From Novosphingobium barchaimii LL02 (GTDB lineage Bacteria; Pseudomonadota; Alphaproteobacteria; Sphingomonadales; Sphingomonadaceae), in the NCBI RefSeq assembly GCF_001046635.1, contig NZ_KQ130452.1, positions 1,166,668 through 1,230,667 of the forward strand: a stretch of 64,000 nt of DNA, given 5' to 3'. Under the pieces are notes generated by a model, which did not search any database, was not told where the DNA came from, and saw only the letters and a program-made list of their open reading frames with translations. A program made the translations under genes and the position numbers. Shown piece by piece: positions 17,462 through 25,679 of this stretch (the stretch's first letter is position 1; every line of letters begins with the position of its first letter).

Positions 17462-18406
17462 CTACTCAGCCGCCAGCGGCCAGCCTGCGTTCTGTCCGAG
17501 GTCCGCCACCACCGAAGCGAGGCGTCGCACAAGTCCCGCGATGTCCTCTACCATCTCCTCCATACCCTGCCCCGGCTCAGCGAGCGCCGAATCGAGATAC
17601 CGGCTACGGTCGATCTCGATCTGCAGCGCGTGGATGCCGCTGCTCGGGTCTGCATGTCGCTCCAGCACATAGCCGCCCGCGTAGGGCCGGTTGTGCGCCG
17701 CCTCGCGCCCTACCTGCGCAAAATGCGCGAAGGCCGCCGCGACCACGCTACCGTGACAACTCGCCCCGAATCGATCGCCCAGCACTATTTGCGCACCGGG
17801 CCCACCTGGACGCGAGGGAAGCGGCGGCATCGAATGCAGGTCGATCAGCAGTGCCGCACCCCAGCGCTCTCGCAGCCCCGACAAAACGCGGGCGAGCGCA
17901 GCATGATAAGGCTCGTGAATGCCTTCGAGGCGGTCCTTCAGGTCCTGGGATCCGAAGCGGCGGCGCCATAATTCACCCATCCCGGCCAGCCGGCGCGGGA
18001 TGAGGCCCAGTCCGCTGCGCGCACGGCGGCTGGGCAGTGGCAGACCGCCAGCGGGACGCGCATCGCGCGCGAACATTTCCCAGTCGATATCGTCAGGCGC
18101 ACGGTTGAGGTCGATCATCGCGCGCGGCGCGTGGGCCAGAAGCAGGCTCGCCCCGGTAGCAGTCGCCACACCCTGCGCCAGCCTGTCGACGTAGCGATCC
18201 TCGAGCCGCAGGGCTACGCTGCTGCCGTGACGCAGTTCCCGGAGCAGCGATTGCGGATAGGCGCGGCCGCCATGCGGCGCCGCGATCACCACCGGAATCG
18301 CTGAAGGTTCCCTGGCGTCCAGGACGTAGGCGGCAACGCTCGGGGCACCGGGTATCCACCCTCCCCTTTCCTGTCGGGAATCACTCTCATCGGGCAGATC
18401 GATCAT
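17462..18406 (-). CDS. N-formylglutamate amidohydrolase family protein
   Basis: A 314-residue protein. VVIAAPHGGRAYP near residue 40, LRLEDRYVDRLAQ, AHAPRAMIDLNRAPDDID and LLIDLHSMPP are the family motifs, with the HGG, D and H residues expected to bind zinc. The family hydrolyses N-formylglutamate, the last step of one histidine-degradation pathway, but no hut genes are here. It is divergent from cpdR across a 173-base gap. Side-by-side placement of these two genes is, as I recall, common in alphaproteobacteria, so the function may be unrelated to histidine use. Confidence 0.85.
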   Translation of the reverse strand: MIDLPDESDSRQERGGWIPGAPSVAAYVLDAREPSAIPVVIAAPHGGRAYPQSLLRELRHGSSVALRLEDRYVDRLAQGVATATGASLLLAHAPRAMIDLNRAPDDIDWEMFARDARPAGGLPLPSRRARSGLGLIPRRLAGMGELWRRRFGSQDLKDRLEGIHEPYHAALARVLSGLRERWGAALLIDLHSMPPLPSRPGGPGAQIVLGDRFGASCHGSVVAAAFAHFAQVGREAAHNRPYAGGYVLERHADPSSGIHALQIEIDRSRYLDSALAEPGQGMEEMVEDIAGLVRRLASVVADLGQNAGWPLAAE

Positions 18407-18579
18407 GAAACAACGCTGTGCGTTTCCCGCAATTTAGTCAAAGCGTCCCGTTCCCGGTCACTGCCAAATCCGGACAAGAATTTTAACCCGTGAGGCGCTA
18501 TGGCGAGTCCCAGAACGACACGCGCCCCGGAGCGACGCGTCGCGCCCTCGCATAACACTACTAAACTGGACATATCGCG

Positions 18580-18954
18580 ATGATCCGCATCCTCCTCGCC
18601 GAAGACGACGACGCCATGCGCACTTACCTGGCGCGCGCACTTCAAAATGCAGGCTACAGCGTCGTTGCGGTTGACCGGGGCACCGCCGCGATCCCCCATC
18701 TCAAGAACGACGATTTCGATCTGCTGCTTTCGGACATCGTCATGCCCGAGATGGACGGCATCGAACTCGCCCAGAAGTGCGCTGAGATTTCGCCCATGAC
18801 GAAAGTGATGTTCATCACCGGATTCGCGGCCGTCACCCTGCGCGCCACCCGTGAGGCACCCCAGGCCAAGGTCCTCTCCAAGCCCTTCCACCTGCGCGAC
18901 ATCGTAATGGAAGTGCAGCGCATATTCGGCCTTACCGAACACGCTACTCTTTGA
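18580..18954 (+). CDS. cpdR: Single-domain response regulator CpdR
   Basis: A 124-residue receiver domain without output domain. The acidic pair D9-D10, phospho-acceptor D52 in LLLSDIVMPEMDG, T80 in MFITGFAA and K101 in VLSKPFH are all present. In Caulobacter, unphosphorylated CpdR recruits ClpXP to the pole and primes degradation of CtrA, PdeA and other substrates; CckA-ChpT phosphorylation turns it off. The sequence MIRILLAEDDDAMRTYL and the length match CpdR. Its kinase, CckA, is encoded at the right end of this window. Confidence 0.92.
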   Translation: MIRILLAEDDDAMRTYLARALQNAGYSVVAVDRGTAAIPHLKNDDFDLLLSDIVMPEMDGIELAQKCAEISPMTKVMFITGFAAVTLRATREAPQAKVLSKPFHLRDIVMEVQRIFGLTEHATL

Positions 18955-19053
18955 GTCAAAAAATCTTCATGAAGCCCCTTGCCACGGTAATGAACCGCAG
19001 CTAGAGGGCCAGTCCTCCGGCGGGGACACTCACCAGAGACGCCGAATTGGAAT

Positions 19054-19128
19054 GGGCGTATAGCTCAGTGGTAGAGCACTATGTTGACATCGTAGGGGTC
19101 GCAAGTTCAATCCTTGCTACGCCCACCA
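19054..19128 (+). tRNA. tRNA-Val (anticodon GAC)
   Basis: Seven-base acceptor stem GGGCGTA/TACGCCC, D arm GCTC-AGTGGTA-GAGC, anticodon stem CTATG/CGTAG with loop TTGACAT (anticodon GAC), T arm GCAAG-TTCAATC-CTTGC. The CCA end is encoded (19126-19128). It reads GUC and GUU codons. A terminator hairpin follows directly. Confidence 0.97.
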
Positions 19129-19139
19129 TTCCTTGAAAA

Positions 19140-19163
19140 CCCGCCGTGAAAACGGCGGGGTTT
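19140..19163 (+). terminator. Terminator of the tRNA-Val gene
   Basis: Eight-base stem CCCGCCGT / ACGGCGGG with a GAAA loop followed by GTTTCTGCTTT, 12 bases after the tRNA end. Confidence 0.75.
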
Positions 19164-19348
19164 CTGCTTTCGGGCTCTGGCTCCTCGCAAGCATCGCCCC
19201 CTCCGGCGCATCTACCCTGCGATTAGTGACAGGCTGGACGGCCAAACCCGGCCTCCGCCGCCGATTAGTGCCCAGCACCGGCCTTGCCATGCGCGCCGCC
19301 GCTGCCTAGAGACTGCCCCAATTCTCACCCCAGGGGAGTCCCTTTAGA

Positions 19349-20572
19349 ATGGCAAAGATCAAGGTTACGAACCCCGTCGTCGAAATGGACGGCGATGAAA
19401 TGACCCGCATCATCTGGCAGTGGATCCGCGAGCGTCTGATCCTCCCCTACCTCGACATCGACCTCAAGTACTACGACCTCTCGGTCGAGAAGCGCGACGA
19501 GACCGGCGACCAGATCACCATCGACGCCGCCAACGCGACCAAGGAATTCGGCGTCGCCGTCAAGTGCGCCACCATCACCCCCGACGAAGCCCGCGTTGAG
19601 GAATTCAGCCTCAAGAAGATGTGGAAGTCGCCCAACGGCACGATCCGCAACATCCTGGGCGGCGTGGTCTTCCGCGAGCCTATCGTGATCTCGAATGTGC
19701 CCCGCCTGGTTCCGGGCTGGACCGACCCGATCGTGGTCGGCCGTCACGCTTTCGGCGACCAGTACAAGGCCACCGACACCCTGATCCCCGGCCCGGGCAA
19801 GCTGCGCCTGGTCTGGGACGGCGAGAACGGCGAGAACATCGACCTCGACGTGTTCGACTTCCCGGCTCCGGGCGTCGCCATGGCGATGTACAACCTCGAC
19901 GAATCGATCCGCGACTTTGCACGCGCCTCGTTCAACTACGGCCTCAACCTTGGCTGGCCGGTGTACCTCTCGACCAAGAACACCATCCTCAAGGCCTATG
20001 ATGGCCGCTTCAAGGATCTGTTCCAGGAAGTGTTCGACACCGAAGGCTTCGCCGAGAAGTTCAAGGCTGCCGGCATCGTCTACGAGCACCGCCTGATCGA
20101 CGACATGGTCGCCTCGGCGCTCAAGTGGTCGGGCAAGTTCGTCTGGGCCTGCAAGAACTACGACGGCGACGTGCAGTCGGACACCGTTGCGCAGGGCTTC
20201 GGCTCGCTGGGCCTGATGACCTCGGTCCTGCTCTCGCCCGATGGCAAGACCGTCGAAGCGGAAGCCGCCCACGGCACCGTGACCCGTCACTACCGCCAGC
20301 ACCAGCAGGGCAAGGCGACTTCGACCAACCCGATCGCCTCGATCTTCGCCTGGACGCGCGGCCTGATCTATCGCGGCAAGTTCGACAACACGCCTGACGT
20401 GGTGCGCTTCGCCGAGACGATCGAGCGCATCTGCATCGAAACCGTCGAGAGCGGCAAGATGACCAAGGACCTCGCGCTGCTCATCGGCCCCGACCAGAGC
20501 TGGATGACCACCGAGCAGTTCTTCGAAGCCGTCGTCGAGAACCTCGACGCCGAAATGCTCAACTGGGCCTGA
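19349..20572 (+). CDS. icd: NADP-dependent isocitrate dehydrogenase
   Basis: A 407-residue protein of the homodimeric, eukaryote-like type II family, unlike E. coli Icd. It starts [23 protein letters not shown]; the isocitrate-binding [12 protein letters not shown], the metal-binding [12 protein letters not shown] and the NADP-binding [18 protein letters not shown] are intact. It makes 2-oxoglutarate and NADPH in the TCA cycle. It has its own upstream gap of 185 bases and a very strong terminator downstream, so it is monocistronic. Confidence 0.97.
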   Translation: MAKIKVTNPVVEMDGDEMTRIIWQWIRERLILPYLDIDLKYYDLSVEKRDETGDQITIDAANATKEFGVAVKCATITPDEARVEEFSLKKMWKSPNGTIRNILGGVVFREPIVISNVPRLVPGWTDPIVVGRHAFGDQYKATDTLIPGPGKLRLVWDGENGENIDLDVFDFPAPGVAMAMYNLDESIRDFARASFNYGLNLGWPVYLSTKNTILKAYDGRFKDLFQEVFDTEGFAEKFKAAGIVYEHRLIDDMVASALKWSGKFVWACKNYDGDVQSDTVAQGFGSLGLMTSVLLSPDGKTVEAEAAHGTVTRHYRQHQQGKATSTNPIASIFAWTRGLIYRGKFDNTPDVVRFAETIERICIETVESGKMTKDLALLIGPDQSWMTTEQFFEAVVENLDAEMLNWA

Positions 20573-20617
20573 TCCCGTTTCGGCCGGTGGCATAGACCAC
20601 CGGCCAATCGGCACAGT

Positions 20618-20655
20618 AAAAAGCCCGCCGGCTCTGATGAGTCGGCGGGCTTTTT
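20618..20655. terminator. Strong bidirectional terminator after icd
   Basis: AAAAAGCCCGCCG and CGGCGGGCTTTTT are perfect 13-base arms around a 12-base loop, placed between icd and the convergent dioxygenase gene. A second inverted repeat, GGCCGGTGG/CCACCGGCC (20582-20605), precedes it. Confidence 0.92.
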
Positions 20656-20702
20656 GCATCCGTAATTCTTCCCCTAGCTTGCCTCGGGACGCGACTTGCC
20701 CC

Positions 20703-21545
20703 TCACTCGGCCCAGGCTTCCTCACCTTCCAGCTTGGTGCGGTGCATCATGCGCCCGCAATCGGGATCGTAGGCCTCTGCGCGGTGCATGGTCCCGGTGT
20801 TGTCCCAGATCACCAGATCGCCCACCGACCACTCGTGGCTGTAGGTGAAGTCCGGGCTGGTCGCCCATTCGCGCAGGCCGTGGATGATCTGCGCACTTTC
20901 ACTGTAATCGACGTCGATCACATGATGGCACGTGCATCCAAGGACCAGCGACTTGCGGCCCGATGCATGCTTCCACACCAGCGGCAGCACTTTCTCGCCG
21001 ATGCTCTGCATGATCTTGAGCTTGGCCAGGCTGGGCTCGGCTTCATAGTAGAACAGCGAGGCCCAGGGCGCGTGCAGCACGCGCATGTTTTCATAGCGCG
21101 CCTTGTCCTCATCCGAGAGATCGTCGTAGGCAGCGTATGTATTCGAGAACCCGGTGTTCCCCGTTCCTTTGGGAATGGGCACCTTGCACGAAAGCAGCGA
21201 GGCCAGGATCGGCACTTCGTTGCGGGTGCCGTCGATGTGCCAGTAGAGCGAACCCTTTAGGTATTCGGCGCTGCTGGGGTTTTCCTTCACATCGAGCGTG
21301 ATCTTGGAAGGCGAACCGTCGGCGTTTTCCGAGGCGTATTCGCCGAGCGTTTTCGTGAAGGCGATCTGCTCCTCGTCCGAGAAATTGATCTGCGGAAAGA
21401 CCAGTACCCCGCGCGCTTCCAGTTCCTCGCGGATCCGGGCGGCGAATTCGCCGGACAGCAGCTCTTGCTTGGAATTGAGGATACGGCTGCCGATCTTCGG
21501 CTTGACGTGTTCGACTTTGAATTCAGCCGTAGTTGCGACCGACAT
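20703..21545 (-). CDS. TauD/TfdA family Fe(II)/2-oxoglutarate dioxygenase
   Basis: A 280-residue dioxygenase. The HxD iron motif is in SLYWHIDGTRNEVP, and the distal histidine and 2-oxoglutarate-binding arginine are in VIWDNTGTMHRAEAYDPDCGRMMHRTKL. It would hydroxylate a substrate such as a taurine-like sulfonate, an aryloxyacid or a sulfate ester, releasing succinate and CO2; the substrate cannot be read. A TetR gene lies 158 bases upstream on the same strand, and that gap holds two short perfect palindromes, so TetR control is likely. Confidence 0.9.
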   Translation of the reverse strand: MSVATTAEFKVEHVKPKIGSRILNSKQELLSGEFAARIREELEARGVLVFPQINFSDEEQIAFTKTLGEYASENADGSPSKITLDVKENPSSAEYLKGSLYWHIDGTRNEVPILASLLSCKVPIPKGTGNTGFSNTYAAYDDLSDEDKARYENMRVLHAPWASLFYYEAEPSLAKLKIMQSIGEKVLPLVWKHASGRKSLVLGCTCHHVIDVDYSESAQIIHGLREWATSPDFTYSHEWSVGDLVIWDNTGTMHRAEAYDPDCGRMMHRTKLEGEEAWAE

Positions 21546-21597
21546 GATGATATCTCCCGAAGTTTAGGCTGCGAGAACGCTGTTACCGCGTCTGCGC

Positions 21598-21652
21598 CCG
21601 AAGCTTCGGAAGCGTCAAGTGGACTGGCCCGGCAAGGTCAAGTCAGCGCTGA
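21598..21652. promoter_or_regulatory. Two palindromes upstream of the dioxygenase gene
   Basis: CCGAAGCTTCGG (21598-21609) and TCAGCGCTGA (21643-21652) are perfect palindromes in the gap between the TetR gene and the dioxygenase gene. One of them could be the TetR operator. They are short, so chance is possible. Confidence 0.35.
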
Positions 21653-21703
21653 TGCGGTAAATCAGCCCAATTTTGGCGGACCAGATGAGTCCCTCACGCC
21701 AGA

Positions 21704-22294
21704 TCAGTCTTTGGCGGGGGCCAACTTTTCCAGCCACATCTCGACGATGCGCATTGCCTCCTCGTGGCCGGTGCGAACGCCCAGCCCCTCCTCCATTACT
21801 ATGGCCCGGCCGATCCCGGCCAGGATGAGGCTGAGGCCCGCCGCGTCGAAACCTTCAAGGCGGTCGATCCGGTCGCCCAGGATTCGCTTGAAGATTTCCA
21901 CCTGACGCGCCCGCATCTCCTCGCTGTGCTGCGCCATATAGTCGCGCACGGCGGGGCGGTGGTTGGCCATCGCCATGAATTCGAGCGCCATGGCGGTGCG
22001 GCTGGTGTCCACGAAGAACTTCCAGAGCGAACGCAGCGGATCGTCGGACGCCAGCGCTTCCTCGATCATCCGGTCGCTCTGGGCGGCGCCCAGCCGGGAG
22101 ACTTCGACCAGCAGATCGTCAGTGGTCGGGAAATAGTAATGCACCAGCGAGGGTTTGAGCCCGGCGTGCGCGGCCACCCGGCGGGTGCTGACCGAGGCAT
22201 AGCCCTCGTCCCGGATCAACTGGTTGGTCGCCTCGACGATGAGCGCCCGCGTCGCGGACGTCTCTGCTCCGACCCTGCGCGCTGCGCCTGCCAT
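21704..22294 (-). CDS. TetR family transcriptional regulator
   Basis: A 196-residue regulator with the DNA-binding segment YASVSTRRVAAHAGLKPSLVHYYFPTTDDLLVEV (residues about 32-65). The C-terminal domain includes AGLSLILAGIGRAIVMEEGLGV, which is common in TetR proteins of aromatic- or steroid-degrading sphingomonads. It is divergent from the radical SAM gene and upstream of the TauD-type dioxygenase, the likely target. The ligand is unknown. Confidence 0.92.
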   Translation of the reverse strand: MAGAARRVGAETSATRALIVEATNQLIRDEGYASVSTRRVAAHAGLKPSLVHYYFPTTDDLLVEVSRLGAAQSDRMIEEALASDDPLRSLWKFFVDTSRTAMALEFMAMANHRPAVRDYMAQHSEEMRARQVEIFKRILGDRIDRLEGFDAAGLSLILAGIGRAIVMEEGLGVRTGHEEAMRIVEMWLEKLAPAKD

Positions 22295-22392
22295 CGTAAT
22301 TCCCTTCGCGGGTCGGCCTAGGGGCGGGAGAATGCAAGATCAACCGCGAATGGCCGATTGACATTTGTTCTCTTTTTGTTCAACCTCGCCTC

Positions 22393-23463
22393 ATGGACGC
22401 AATCAAGGGCAGAGGCGCGGTTACGGGAGCGGCAAGCGCGCGCTTCAACCTTCACGCGCGTGAAGCGGACGGCGACTGGCTCGACGACGCCGAGGCCATC
22501 GACGGCCCTGCCCGCCATCCGGCGACCACCGTGACCGAGGAACATCCGCGCTCGATCCTCTCGTTCAACAAGTCCCCCGACATACCGTTCGACCGCTCGG
22601 TCAACGCTTATCGCGGCTGCGAGCACGGCTGCATTTACTGCTTTGCCCGACCCAGCCACGCCTATCACGATCTATCCCCCGGCCTCGATTTCGAAACGAA
22701 GTTGTTCGCCAAGCCCGCCGCCGCCAGCCTCCTGCGCGAAACGCTGGCCAAGCGTGGTTACAAACCCGCGCCGATCGCGATGGGAACCAACACCGACCCT
22801 TACCAGCCGATCGAGAACACCTACCGCATCACCCGCGACGTACTCGAACTATGCCTCGAAACGCGCCACCCGGTGACGATCACGACCAAGTCCGACCGCG
22901 TGCTGCGCGACCTCGACCTGCTGGTGGAACTGGCCCAGCGCAATCTGGTCAGCGTGGGCATCTCGGTGACCAGCCTCGATCCCAAACTCTCGCAGTTGCT
23001 GGAACCTCGCGCCTCATCCCCCGCCAAGCGCATGGCGGCTCTGGGGCGGCTGGCCGAAGCGGGCGTCCCTGCGCATGTTTCCGTCGCGCCGGTGATCCCG
23101 GCGATCACCGACAGTTTCATGGAGGCGATCCTGGAAGAATCGGCGACATGCGGCATCCATGCCGCGACGTGGATCATGGTCCGCCTGCCGCATGAGGTCG
23201 CGCCCCTGTTCCGCGAATGGCTGGAGGCTCATTTCCCAAGCCGCGCCGACAAGGTCATGGCAACGATCCGCTCGATGCGCGGCGGGCGCGACAACGATCC
23301 CGATTTCTTCACCCGCATGAAGCCCAAGGGCGTCTGGGCCGAACTGTTCCGCAGCCGCTTCCGCCTCGCCGCCACGCGGCTTGGCATCACCGGCCCGAAG
23401 CCCGTGCTGGACTGTACGCAGTTCCGCCGCCCATCGCTGGACGGTCAGCTTTCGCTCCTGTGA
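22393..23463 (+). CDS. PA0069-family radical SAM protein (SPL-like)
   Basis: A 356-residue radical SAM protein. The cluster motif YRGCEHGCIYCFARPSH has the CxxxCxxC spacing. The upstream block HPATTVTEEHPRSILSFNKSPDIPFDRSVN and the NTDPYQPIE segment are typical of the PA0069/Rv2578c group, which is related to spore photoproduct lyase; its reaction is unknown. The C-terminus ends FRRPSLDGQLSLL. It is followed after 100 bases by a small membrane protein on the same strand. Confidence 0.9.
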   Translation: MDAIKGRGAVTGAASARFNLHAREADGDWLDDAEAIDGPARHPATTVTEEHPRSILSFNKSPDIPFDRSVNAYRGCEHGCIYCFARPSHAYHDLSPGLDFETKLFAKPAAASLLRETLAKRGYKPAPIAMGTNTDPYQPIENTYRITRDVLELCLETRHPVTITTKSDRVLRDLDLLVELAQRNLVSVGISVTSLDPKLSQLLEPRASSPAKRMAALGRLAEAGVPAHVSVAPVIPAITDSFMEAILEESATCGIHAATWIMVRLPHEVAPLFREWLEAHFPSRADKVMATIRSMRGGRDNDPDFFTRMKPKGVWAELFRSRFRLAATRLGITGPKPVLDCTQFRRPSLDGQLSLL

Positions 23464-23562
23464 CGCCGCGCTGTTGCGGCGATGGCCAAGACCCGTCCGT
23501 TCGCAACCGCATCGCCGTACGCGCGTTGCGTTGGCAACAAGATAACGGACAGGAGCCCAGAT

Positions 23563-23835
23563 ATGGCCGACGAAACCTTCGAAACCGCGCGCCAGCCGGA
23601 AGCCCCCGCTACGCACACCACGATCATCCATGAAGCTCCGCGCTCCAGCAGCGGGATCGGTATCATCATGGCGCTGATCCTGCTCGTCGTCGTCGTGGGC
23701 GGCATCTATCTGTTCAGCAAGACCTCAGGCGAAAGCGTTCGCGACAACGCCATCGCCGAAGCGGCGAGCGATGTGGGCAATGCCGCTACGAAGGTCGGCG
23801 ATGCCGCCGAAAACGCGGTGAACACCAACAAGTGA
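23563..23835 (+). CDS. Small single-pass membrane protein of unknown function
   Basis: A 90-residue protein. A polar, Glu/Thr-rich N-terminus of about 33 residues is followed by one strong membrane helix (GIGIIMALILLVVVVGGIYLF, about 33-53) and an alanine-rich tail with the repeats DVGNAATKVGDAAENAVN, which looks like a short amphipathic helix. The ATG has a good AGGAG site 8 bases upstream. I do not recognise the family. It may be co-transcribed with the radical SAM gene. Confidence 0.72.
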   Translation: MADETFETARQPEAPATHTTIIHEAPRSSSGIGIIMALILLVVVVGGIYLFSKTSGESVRDNAIAEAASDVGNAATKVGDAAENAVNTNK

Positions 23836-23845
23836 GGGCGGTGGA

Positions 23846-25441
23846 TCAGTCCAGGCGATAATCGCGGAACTGGATGCGCAGGTCCTTCTTGCTGATCTTG
23901 CCGGTGCCGGTGTGGGGCAACTCATCGACGAATTCGATGGCATCGGGCACCCACCACTTCGCAACGCGCGCGGTGAGATATTCGCGCAGCGCCTCTGCCG
24001 AAATCGCGGCGTCCGGTTTTTTCACAACCACCAGCACCGGGCGCTCGTCCCAGCGAGGGTGGAATATCCCGATCGCCGCCGCCTCCAGCACGTCGGGATG
24101 GCTGACGGCGGCGTTTTCCAGATCGACCGAGCTGATCCACTCGCCGCCAGATTTGATGAGGTCCTTGGTCCGGTCGGTCAGCCGCACCGTGCCGTCGGAC
24201 GAGATCGCCGCAACATCGCCGGTATCGAACCAGTCGCCGGGCCCGGCAATGTCCTCCTCCGCCTCGAAGTAGCGTTTGATCGTCCATGGCCCGCGCACCT
24301 GTAGCGGTCCGCTCGTCTCGCCGTCGTGCGCGGCTTCGCATGTGGGGTCGGTCAGCGACATCACCCGCACTTCGCTGCCGTAGACCGGACGGCCCTGACG
24401 GCTCTTGCATTCGACTTGCTGTTCGAAAGTCATGTCATCCCATTCGGGCGGCTCGTAGGTGACCGTGGCGATGGGAGAAGTTTCGGTCATGCCCCAGGCC
24501 TGCACCACGCGTACACCGGCACGCATCAACCGTTCGACCACGCTGGATGGAACCGCCGAGCCGCCTGAGAGCGCCAGCCGGAACGGCGGCATCGTGCGTC
24601 CGGTGCTGTCGAGATGCTCGAACATCGCAAACCAGACGGTGGGAACGCCGCCGACATGCGTGACTTTCTCGTCCGCGATCAGATCGCACAGGATAGTGGG
24701 TTCGTTGACCTGACTATAGACCATCTTCGCGCCTGTCGCGGCGCAGGCCCAGGGCAGCCCCCAGTTGTTGGCATGGAACATCGGCACCACCGGCAGCACG
24801 CAGGACCGCGGCTCGATCGCCAGACATGCGGGTTGAATCATCGCCAGCGTGTGCAGCACGTTCGAGCGATGCGAATAAAGCACGCCTTTGGGATCGCCGG
24901 TTGTGCCGCTGGTGTAGCACAGCATACAAGGTGCCCGCTCGTCGCCCGCGGCCCACACGGCGTCGCCGTCCTCTCCTGCGATCCAGTCCGTGAAACTGAC
25001 GGCATTGCGGGCGTCGTCGAAGCATATGTATTGCTCGATAGTCGGCCAGCGCGCGCGCATGCGCTCGACGATGGGCTGGAACTGGCTATCGTAGATCAGT
25101 ACCCGGTCGCCCGCATGGTTGACGATATATTCGAGCTGGTCGTCGAACAGGCGCGGGTTGATGGTGTGGAGCACGCAGCCTGCGCCGGTGATGCCGAACC
25201 AGCTGGCAAGGTGGCGCGAATGGTTCATTGCCAGAGTGGCTACACGCGCGCCCGGGTAGATATCCAGCCGCCGCAGCGCCTGCATCATGCGCAGGGCATC
25301 GGAGCGCAAGTCATGCCAGTTCGTTCGTGTCTGATTGCCATCCGCCCATCGACTGACGATCTCCCGCCCAGGATGAGCCCGCGCGGCATGATCGATCAGG
25401 CCGGAGACGCGCAGTTCCCAATCCTGCATACCACCCAGCAT
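23846..25441 (-). CDS. Acyl-CoA synthetase (AMP-dependent, long-chain fatty-acid type)
   Basis: A 531-residue adenylate-forming enzyme. The AMP-binding signature MLCYTSGTTGDPKGVLYSHRS lies near residue 175, then QAWGMTETSP, the GDWFDTGDVAAISSDGTV block and the catalytic lysine region HTGTGKISKKDLR at the end. It activates a carboxylic acid to its CoA thioester using ATP. The ATG at 25441 has GGGAGAG 8 bases upstream; a TTG 24 bases further is less likely. It lies convergent with the small membrane protein; the chain length of the substrate is not readable. Confidence 0.93.
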   Translation of the reverse strand: MLGGMQDWELRVSGLIDHAARAHPGREIVSRWADGNQTRTNWHDLRSDALRMMQALRRLDIYPGARVATLAMNHSRHLASWFGITGAGCVLHTINPRLFDDQLEYIVNHAGDRVLIYDSQFQPIVERMRARWPTIEQYICFDDARNAVSFTDWIAGEDGDAVWAAGDERAPCMLCYTSGTTGDPKGVLYSHRSNVLHTLAMIQPACLAIEPRSCVLPVVPMFHANNWGLPWACAATGAKMVYSQVNEPTILCDLIADEKVTHVGGVPTVWFAMFEHLDSTGRTMPPFRLALSGGSAVPSSVVERLMRAGVRVVQAWGMTETSPIATVTYEPPEWDDMTFEQQVECKSRQGRPVYGSEVRVMSLTDPTCEAAHDGETSGPLQVRGPWTIKRYFEAEEDIAGPGDWFDTGDVAAISSDGTVRLTDRTKDLIKSGGEWISSVDLENAAVSHPDVLEAAAIGIFHPRWDERPVLVVVKKPDAAISAEALREYLTARVAKWWVPDAIEFVDELPHTGTGKISKKDLRIQFRDYRLD

Positions 25442-25679
25442 CGCAGCGCTCTCCCGTACCGGCAATTGCGGGCACTTGTGTACTAAACGCGCTAAAGAAA
25501 TTGTAAAATAAGGACAAGACGGTGCGAAGAAGGGCTAAATGGAACAGCCCGTTTTCAGCGAGACGCCATTCTTACTTTGTTGATCGCAAACGCTGCGCAG
25601 ATACCCGCCCGATTGCCGTGCGCAAACAGACCGATCCACCCCATTAACGCAGCGTAAAATCAGGTGCGACGTGCCGCTG

